Of a stretch of 10,462 nt of DNA, positions 5,326 to 10,462 are shown one piece after another. Position 1 is the stretch's first letter; each line of letters begins with the position of its first letter. Location of the stretch: assembly GCA_964492365.1 (NCBI GenBank), contig CAZBKA010000099.1:1-10462 (forward strand). Reading direction: 5' to 3'. Below the pieces are notes generated by a model that was given only the letters and a program-made list of their open reading frames with translations, was not told the DNA's origin and searched no databases. Source of the DNA: JAGLTN01 sp035403325. Lineage in GTDB: Bacteria; Planctomycetota; Phycisphaerae; Sedimentisphaerales; Anaerobacaceae. Position numbers and translations under genes: made by a program.

Positions 5326-8300
5326 TTATTTTCCAGAAGATTTGTTTTTCGCCTCTAAGGCTATTTTTCGTAATTTCATAATGTCAAGCTTGCCCGAGCC
5401 TAGAGTCGGCATATTTTCGATCATGATATAATTACCGAATTTAGGTTTATAGATATTAGGCAGCTTACTTTCAGTAATGATCTGGTGCAACTGTTCCACG
5501 GTACCTGCCTTTTCCAGGTACAAAACAACAAGTTCTTCGTTTTTTTTCTCATCGGGCACAGCTGTCACCGCAATAACCTGCTCATCATTTTTTAACCCAT
5601 CAAAATAAGTCTGCTCAATTACCACATGAGGCACCATCTCCCCACCTATCTTGCTGAACCTCGAAATCCTGTCAGTGATGGTAATAAACCCATCAGCATC
5701 AATTTTCGCAATATCGCCGGTATCGTACCACCCGTCATGTAAAACCTCCGCTGTCTTATCATCCATCCCCAGATACCCAAGCATAACGTTAGGCCCTTTA
5801 ACCATAAGCAACCCCTCTTGTCCAAAATCCAAAGGGTTCCCTGTTTCAACATCAACCACTTTCGCAGCAACACCCGGCACAGGATGGCCCACGGTTCCTT
5901 CCTTTGTCCCCATCTGATAAACACCATCCGATTCAATATCGGGCAGATTAAGGGCGACTATCGGGGAAAGCTCCGTAGCTCCATATCCCTCTAAAGGTCT
6001 AATACCAAATTTCTTTTCAAATTCATCGGCCAGATGTGTTTTTAACTTCTCAGCACCAGCGGCAACAATCCGAAGTGTCGCAAAATCTTCCCGCTCAAGC
6101 CTTCTCATATAATTCAGCAGAAACGTAGGAGGTGTAAAAAGTATTGTCGATTTATTCTCTCTGACACTTTTGGCCAGCATCGGTGCATCAAGCGGATTTG
6201 CATGATAACTAACCGAAACACCGCTTATCAAGGGCATCCACAATCCGCAATTGAACCCAAAAGAATGAAAAAAAGGCAGCACCCCGCACATATCATCATC
6301 TGACCTGGCATTAATAACCATTCTGATAGCTTCGACATTAGAAATGATATTGTGGTGACTAAGCATAACCCCTTTAGGTCTGCCGCTGCTTCCCGAAGAA
6401 AATATAACTGTCAACAAATCATCGCCGCTGTACTTACGTCCCTTTGTCAATAATCCAATAGACCAAAATTTCGCTTTCAAATACGCTTTAATCCTGGCTT
6501 TACAATTAACCCCTGCTGCAATATCTTCAAGAAAAACAACCTTGCCGCAACTACTACATGAAAGCTTAGTTTTCTCCAGAAACTTATGTGATGAAATAAT
6601 ATATTTTATTCCGCATTGCTGAACCACATCAGCTCTGGACTGTTCATCCATAGTATAATTGAGATTAACCGATATCGCACCAGCTAACGTTACAGCCAGA
6701 TTTACAATCGCCCCACCTGCTGATGGCGGCAGCAAAATCCCAACCTTGTCACCGGCTTTGATAAACTCATCAAACTTATCTGCAAGGGCAATCGTCATGA
6801 CAAGCGTTTGTCCATAATTCAACTTCTGTCCGGTCGAATCAGAAATGCTGTGCTTTCTCCAGTTCTTTCTCGCGGTTTTAACAAACTCATGCACAAGTGT
6901 ACGCTTAGGCGACTTCAAACTATTGAAATAATCACACGAAAGCTCTATTACTTTTTGTCTTATCTGCGAAACATGTGAATCAGCCGCTAATGCTTTACCA
7001 AAATAAACAGATACCGGATAGGGAAACCTCTTAGGCCAACTTGCCATTATTTTACCACTTGAATAGCTGAATATGCTGCCCCAGACTCCGCCAAGATATA
7101 CGGGGATAATATCACAATCACTGCCTTTTATTATTCGCTCGAACCCGCGTTTAAATTCAGCCATGACACCGGTGCGGGTTATCATCCCTTCGGCAAAAAT
7201 ACAAACCATATAACCATCATCTATTGCCTGCCTCGCCTGCTTTAGTGACATAATTATCTGTTTTGGCGAATCGTCAGCAGATATTGGTATCGCCCGCATC
7301 AGCCTGGCTATAGTCCCCAACCACCATTTATTATAATACTTTTTCTCCATGATAAACCTGATTCGCCTCTGCTGAGTCGCAGCGATAAGCAATGCATCAG
7401 ACCATGAAACATGATTGCTGACGAGAAGTGCACCCTTGTCTGTAGGGACATTATCACCACCTTCAACCTTTATCCGGTAACAAAATCTCGTAAGCAGAAT
7501 ACAAAGAAACCGCGTCAAAAAATCAGGGAGTATCACAATGGTAGCAATCGTAGGTACAACCGTCATCAAACCAAGCACCATAAAGACCTGCCCGGCGGTT
7601 AATCCCCACACACTGGTAAACAGATATATAAATCCAGAGGCAGCAATTACACCAATCCAACCAAGAAATCCGGATGCTGCTAATATCTCGCCCCGTTTTT
7701 TTACAGGGCTGCGAAGCTGAATAAACGCATACAGTGGCACAACAAATAACCCAGCACTGCTGCCCATCAAAAACACCAGAGCATAAGTAATATACAACCC
7801 TGGTACAAAACCAAGCATAGCTGAAGAAACGGTCAGTCCGATAGCCCCTAATGGCACAACGCCGAACTCAACATTTCGACCTGAAAGCCTGCCCGCAACC
7901 AATGAGCCGAACCCAATACCAACCGCCGCTGCAAGAAACAGGTATCCGCTTTGAGTTTCGTTAAGCCCCAAATGATTTATCCCGTAAGGTATCAGATTAG
8001 AATAGATAAACCCACCTATCAGCAGAAAATAAGCTGACGCAATAACCGCCAAAAACAAATCTCTGTCTTTGCGGATATCCAGAAGCGTCCTCCAGATGTC
8101 ACGTACGAAAAATATCGATGCCCTGCTCTTAACACCCATCGGTGCAGTTTTGGGTATAAACATACTCGCAACCAATCCAGCACAAGACACGGCGATACAC
8201 ACAGCCCCCATAAAAACAAATCTGCCTCCAGTCATCTGTGACAGCGTAGGCCCCATTGCGGCCCCAATCACAATTGCAAGAAATGTCATAGCTTCTAAAA

Positions 8301-8730
8301 TAGCATTGGCCCTTGAAAGCTGTTCATTTTTAACCAGTTCAGGAACGATCCCATATTTAACCGGACCAAAAAATGCACTTTGCGTTGCCATCAAAAACAA
8401 CACGCAATAAAGCCCAGCCACACTTTGAAACATAAACGCTACAATGCCTGCACTCATCACAAAAACCTCCCCGACCTTGGTCCAGACAACAATATTTCGT
8501 TTACTGAATCTGTCAGCAAATTTACCAGCTAATGCGGTAAATAAAAGAAAGGGAACAACAAATACAGCACCAGCCGTCGCAGTAACATTACTCGCTTTCT
8601 CAGCACCTTGGAAACCTATCAGAAACAAAATCATCAAAAGCTTGAAAATATTATCGTTAAGGGCGCCAAGAAACTGAGTGACATTCAACCATGCAAACCC
8701 TGCACTAAGTTTTGTTTTTGATTTATTCAT
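5326..8730 (-). CDS. aas: LplT-PlsC-Aas fusion: lysophospholipid transporter / acyltransferase / acyl-ACP synthetase
   Basis: A 1134-residue three-part protein. Residues about 1-410 are a 12-helix major-facilitator transporter resembling the lysophospholipid flippase LplT. Residues about 415-610 are a PlsC-type acyltransferase with NHVSWSD at 439-445 (H440, D445), FAEG at 512-515 and IPVYLGG at 542-548. Residues about 630-1134 are an AMP-forming acyl-ACP/CoA synthetase with SSGSSGRPKG at 778-787, GYGATE at 915-920, YDTGD at 1002-1006, the hinge region DRISRFSKIGGE at 1020-1031 and the catalytic lysine K1114 in GSGKLD. In Escherichia coli LplT and Aas are separate proteins of about 397 and 719 residues encoded together; their sum matches this length. 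The expected role is to flip lysophospholipid inward and re-acylate it with fatty acid activated on ACP. All catalytic motifs are intact. The gene starts 16 bp after the upstream hydrolase stop, with AGAGAG seven bases before the ATG. Confidence 0.93.
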   Translation of the reverse strand: MNKSKTKLSAGFAWLNVTQFLGALNDNIFKLLMILFLIGFQGAEKASNVTATAGAVFVVPFLLFTALAGKFADRFSKRNIVVWTKVGEVFVMSAGIVAFMFQSVAGLYCVLFLMATQSAFFGPVKYGIVPELVKNEQLSRANAILEAMTFLAIVIGAAMGPTLSQMTGGRFVFMGAVCIAVSCAGLVASMFIPKTAPMGVKSRASIFFVRDIWRTLLDIRKDRDLFLAVIASAYFLLIGGFIYSNLIPYGINHLGLNETQSGYLFLAAAVGIGFGSLVAGRLSGRNVEFGVVPLGAIGLTVSSAMLGFVPGLYITYALVFLMGSSAGLFVVPLYAFIQLRSPVKKRGEILAASGFLGWIGVIAASGFIYLFTSVWGLTAGQVFMVLGLMTVVPTIATIVILPDFLTRFLCILLTRFCYRIKVEGGDNVPTDKGALLVSNHVSWSDALLIAATQQRRIRFIMEKKYYNKWWLGTIARLMRAIPISADDSPKQIIMSLKQARQAIDDGYMVCIFAEGMITRTGVMAEFKRGFERIIKGSDCDIIPVYLGGVWGSIFSYSSGKIMASWPKRFPYPVSVYFGKALAADSHVSQIRQKVIELSCDYFNSLKSPKRTLVHEFVKTARKNWRKHSISDSTGQKLNYGQTLVMTIALADKFDEFIKAGDKVGILLPPSAGGAIVNLAVTLAGAISVNLNYTMDEQSRADVVQQCGIKYIISSHKFLEKTKLSCSSCGKVVFLEDIAAGVNCKARIKAYLKAKFWSIGLLTKGRKYSGDDLLTVIFSSGSSGRPKGVMLSHHNIISNVEAIRMVINARSDDDMCGVLPFFHSFGFNCGLWMPLISGVSVSYHANPLDAPMLAKSVRENKSTILFTPPTFLLNYMRRLEREDFATLRIVAAGAEKLKTHLADEFEKKFGIRPLEGYGATELSPIVALNLPDIESDGVYQMGTKEGTVGHPVPGVAAKVVDVETGNPLDFGQEGLLMVKGPNVMLGYLGMDDKTAEVLHDGWYDTGDIAKIDADGFITITDRISRFSKIGGEMVPHVVIEQTYFDGLKNDEQVIAVTAVPDEKKNEELVVLYLEKAGTVEQLHQIITESKLPNIYKPKFGNYIMIENMPTLGSGKLDIMKLRKIALEAKNKSSGK

Positions 8731-8746
8731 AATAAAGCTCTCTGTC

Positions 8747-9781
8747 TTAATCCTTAAAATAATTACTTATCAAAAAGAAAACATCCTCGCGCATATCTAC
8801 GGACTCATTAAATAATTCATGACCAGCATCTTCTACCATGTTTACCCTGACTTCGCTAAACTTTGCCCGTAAAAACTTAATATTATAACGCCAATCAACA
8901 GTTGAATCTTCCGTTCCCTGAATAATCATTACCACCCTGTCACAGCTATCATGGGTAACAATCTTCTCGTTCCAGCTATGCAATGCACGCACCCATTTTA
9001 AAGGCAAATACTTAGTTTGCAGCCAATCGTCGTTTTTAATAAAATTCAAAAAAGCTTCATCTGAAGAACTCTTGCGAAAAATTCTAGGCACCTGTTTAAT
9101 TAGTTGAAACTTGTCCTGGCTTGATATCTTTGACAATTCCCACCCCTGACAATGAACCAAAGGACCAGCCAGAACAATCTTGTCAAAAACAGATTCTTTT
9201 TCCGTAAGCAGATAATCAATCACAGCCGACCCGCCGGTACTGTGACCAACAAAATGGACAGGTCCCTCCAGCCTGTCCATAACTTTATTTGTAAAATCAA
9301 CCAGTGCCACGCGGTATTGCGAAAAATCTTCTATCGCTCCCCTGTCTCCACCAGAAAGTCCATGACCAGGTAGATCAAATGATGCCACAGCAAAACCATT
9401 ACTAAGCAGATGTCTGATAAGATGATTCAGCTGCCCGCAATGATTAAAATACCCATGGGCTAAAATAACCGTTGCTTTATATTTGGCAGGCTCATAAATA
9501 TGCCCAACCAGTAAATTGCCACCAGATTGAAATTGACCAAAAATATGATCCAGACCTTCAAATTCATTTTCAAAGTCCAGCCCATAGTATTTGAAATACT
9601 CAACTACTTCCTCAGAATATATCCCGCCTTCCACATTGCCGAGCCAACTAATTTTTTCATTAATCTTAATTACACTCTTTCCCATAACAGATACCTCGCC
9701 TTGCTTTACTCTAAAGCTGTTAACAACATAACACAGCAATAATATCAAAGCCAATAATTTACGAAATTTTGACTTGATCAT
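8747..9781 (-). CDS. Alpha/beta hydrolase, S33/Hydrolase_4 (monoacylglycerol lipase/lysophospholipase-like)
   Basis: A 344-residue hydrolase. It shows HGYFNHCGQ at 109-117 (oxyanion hole), GHGLSGGDRG at 139-148, the nucleophile elbow GHSTGG at 179-184 (S181), GTEDSTVDW at 289-297 (D292) and AGHELFNES at 319-327 (H321), a complete Ser-Asp-His triad. The order and the GHGLSGG motif match monoacylglycerol lipases and PldB-type lysophospholipases. With the first ATG the protein has a hydrophobic anchor at about residues 8-23 and overlaps the upstream gene by 23 bp. A second in-frame ATG (9683-9685, residue 33) has a much better ribosome-binding site and would give a 312-residue protein without the anchor; both forms are possible. 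It lies directly before the LplT-PlsC-Aas gene, 16 bp apart, suggesting it supplies or clears lysolipids or fatty acids. That role is inferred. Confidence 0.85.
   Translation of the reverse strand: MIKSKFRKLLALILLLCYVVNSFRVKQGEVSVMGKSVIKINEKISWLGNVEGGIYSEEVVEYFKYYGLDFENEFEGLDHIFGQFQSGGNLLVGHIYEPAKYKATVILAHGYFNHCGQLNHLIRHLLSNGFAVASFDLPGHGLSGGDRGAIEDFSQYRVALVDFTNKVMDRLEGPVHFVGHSTGGSAVIDYLLTEKESVFDKIVLAGPLVHCQGWELSKISSQDKFQLIKQVPRIFRKSSSDEAFLNFIKNDDWLQTKYLPLKWVRALHSWNEKIVTHDSCDRVVMIIQGTEDSTVDWRYNIKFLRAKFSEVRVNMVEDAGHELFNESVDMREDVFFLISNYFKD
9693..9697 (-). promoter_or_regulatory. Internal ribosome-binding site suggesting a second hydrolase start
   Basis: On the minus strand GAGGT is followed by seven bases and then the ATG at 9685. 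The first ATG at 9781 has only a weak AAGA directly before it. The site would give a form of the hydrolase starting MGKSV, without the N-terminal hydrophobic segment. Confidence 0.45.
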
Positions 9782-10172
9782 TCTTATATTTTTTCATTTC
9801 AAATACACGGACAATAACATAAGCGATCAATGCAAAAACAAAGAATACTAAAAGCATCCATGCGATCCCCTGAAGCGTTTCTATTATCGTTCTGTAAACT
9901 TCAAGCACCCATCTCTCGCCATTGAGTGCTACTATTTTAGAGCCTTCAAACTGTCCTTCAGTAATGTATTTCTCTAAAGCCCATATCCTGACTCCGCTTG
10001 AGATACCGGTTATATAAATAGCAAATTTCAGATACTTCGACCATGGACTGCTTATCTTATCTGCTATGATCCTATCAAGAATGTTATTGATAGGCTTTGA
10101 AAAAAACAGAACAACAATAGTTGAAACAGCAATCGCAATGGCAAAAGTAACTATTAAAAGCGTAATAAACAT
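9759..10172 (-). CDS. Membrane protein of unknown function, 137 aa
   Basis: The protein has an N-terminal hydrophobic helix at about 2-25, a weaker hydrophobic and amphipathic stretch at about 47-65 (KFAIYITGISSGVRIW), and a long C-terminal helix at about 102-124, followed by a basic lysine-rich tail (MKKYKNDQVK). A hydrophilic stretch with GERWVLEVYRT lies at about 85-95. Two or three membrane spans are likely. The ATG at 10170-10172 is preceded by AAAGGGG with a six-base spacer, a good ribosome-binding site. It is 26 bp downstream of the rhomboid-like gene and overlaps the hydrolase start by 23 bp, so it is probably co-transcribed and perhaps translationally coupled. I do not recognise a characterised family. 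Gene order places it with lipid and membrane functions, but no role can be assigned. Confidence 0.8.
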   Translation of the reverse strand: MFITLLIVTFAIAIAVSTIVVLFFSKPINNILDRIIADKISSPWSKYLKFAIYITGISSGVRIWALEKYITEGQFEGSKIVALNGERWVLEVYRTIIETLQGIAWMLLVFFVFALIAYVIVRVFEMKKYKNDQVKIS

Positions 10173-10198
10173 TTCTATCCCCTTTCAAAAAAAATCTT

Positions 10199-10462
10199 CT
10201 AACATTCCAATACAAAACTTTCAGGATTTAAACATTTAGTTTTAACAAAAGAAAAGCCATTGAAAAACACATACATAATCACTCCGCCTATCAACCCACC
10301 AGCATGAGAAGCCGCTACTGGACAACCTATCATATCAGAATGGAAAAAGCTGAATACCATCTGTCCTGTAAAAACCTCATAAAGACATTTGGATGTAACC
10401 AGACCAAGGCACAAAATCCCGGTCTGTCTGATTGTTTTATCCGATGTTTTACTCCTTATCAG
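10199..10462 (-). CDS. Rhomboid-family intramembrane protease, rhombosortase-like, C-terminal part (cut by window edge)
   Basis: The reading frame is open from the right edge to a TAG at 10199-10201, so only the last 87 codons are visible. The segment KCLYEVFTG, then IGCPVAASHAGGLIGG, then a hydrophobic helix matches the last transmembrane region of rhomboid proteases. There a histidine in an HxxGxxxG-like helix (here the codon at 10304-10306) forms the dyad with a serine in an earlier helix. The spacing of K..YE..G to the PVA..H motif is especially like rhombosortases, which process C-terminal sorting tails such as GlyGly-CTERM. The catalytic serine lies outside the window, so activity and the rhombosortase subclass cannot be confirmed. 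A basic, polar stretch (RSKTSDKTIRQ) precedes the visible helices. The gene leads the minus-strand run, with 26 bp to the next start. Confidence 0.6.
   Translation of the reverse strand: MIRSKTSDKTIRQTGILCLGLVTSKCLYEVFTGQMVFSFFHSDMIGCPVAASHAGGLIGGVIMYVFFNGFSFVKTKCLNPESFVLEC

Noticed and set aside
5310..5345. AT-only hairpin after the fusion gene stop as a terminator
   Set aside because: The stem is five A/T pairs only, too weak to call a terminator. The lipase gene may simply be co-transcribed.
8069..8410. Plus-strand 113-codon ORF inside the transporter domain
   Set aside because: It lies antisense within a strongly conserved coding region, has no homology-like motifs and no ribosome-binding site. 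It is a shadow of the real gene.

Overview
The window is a bacterial chromosomal segment, AT-rich by eye. It is coding-dense and almost entirely on the minus strand, with one plus-strand gene at the left end. All three standard stop codons are used, so the code looks standard. No IS element, phage gene, tRNA, rRNA or CRISPR array was recognised. The taxon cannot be fixed from sequence alone. A stand-alone UroD/MtaA-family methyltransferase homologue, a rhombosortase-like protease tail and an LplT-PlsC-acyl-ACP-synthetase fusion fit an anaerobic Planctomycetota (Phycisphaerae-like) or another PVC or deltaproteobacterial lineage. This is a low-confidence inference.

Layout, left to right. A plus-strand leucine-carboxymethyltransferase-family SAM methyltransferase (37-852) converges on a 56-residue single-span membrane protein on the minus strand (867-1037), which has a near-ideal Shine-Dalgarno. 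A non-coding stretch of about 450 bp follows (1050-1503). It holds a -10-like box, an 8-bp inverted repeat that could pair in two ways, and a 10-bp-stem hairpin with a T-rich tail on the plus strand; together these may be an uncharacterised small RNA. Next come an inositol-monophosphatase-family enzyme (1504-2289, TTG start) and a UroD/MtaA-family protein (2342-3376), both minus strand. The leader of the latter contains a promoter-like element immediately followed by a terminator-like hairpin.

The right two thirds, read from right to left, is a compact run of minus-strand genes: the C-terminal part of a rhomboid/rhombosortase-like intramembrane protease (running off the window), a 137-residue membrane protein of unknown function, an S33/monoacylglycerol-lipase-type alpha/beta hydrolase, a 1134-residue fusion of a lysophospholipid flippase (LplT-like), a PlsC acyltransferase and an acyl-ACP synthetase, a signal-peptide-bearing pancreatic-lipase-like hydrolase, and a CDP-alcohol phosphatidyltransferase. 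Gaps are 16 to 70 bp and two genes overlap, so much of this run may be co-transcribed.

The theme of the run is membrane-lipid turnover. Two hydrolases could release acyl chains or lysolipids. The fusion protein could flip lysophospholipid inward, activate free fatty acid on ACP and re-acylate the lysolipid. The CDP-alcohol phosphatidyltransferase could make new phospholipid headgroups. The individual domain calls are firm; the idea of one lipid-remodelling module is an inference from gene order.
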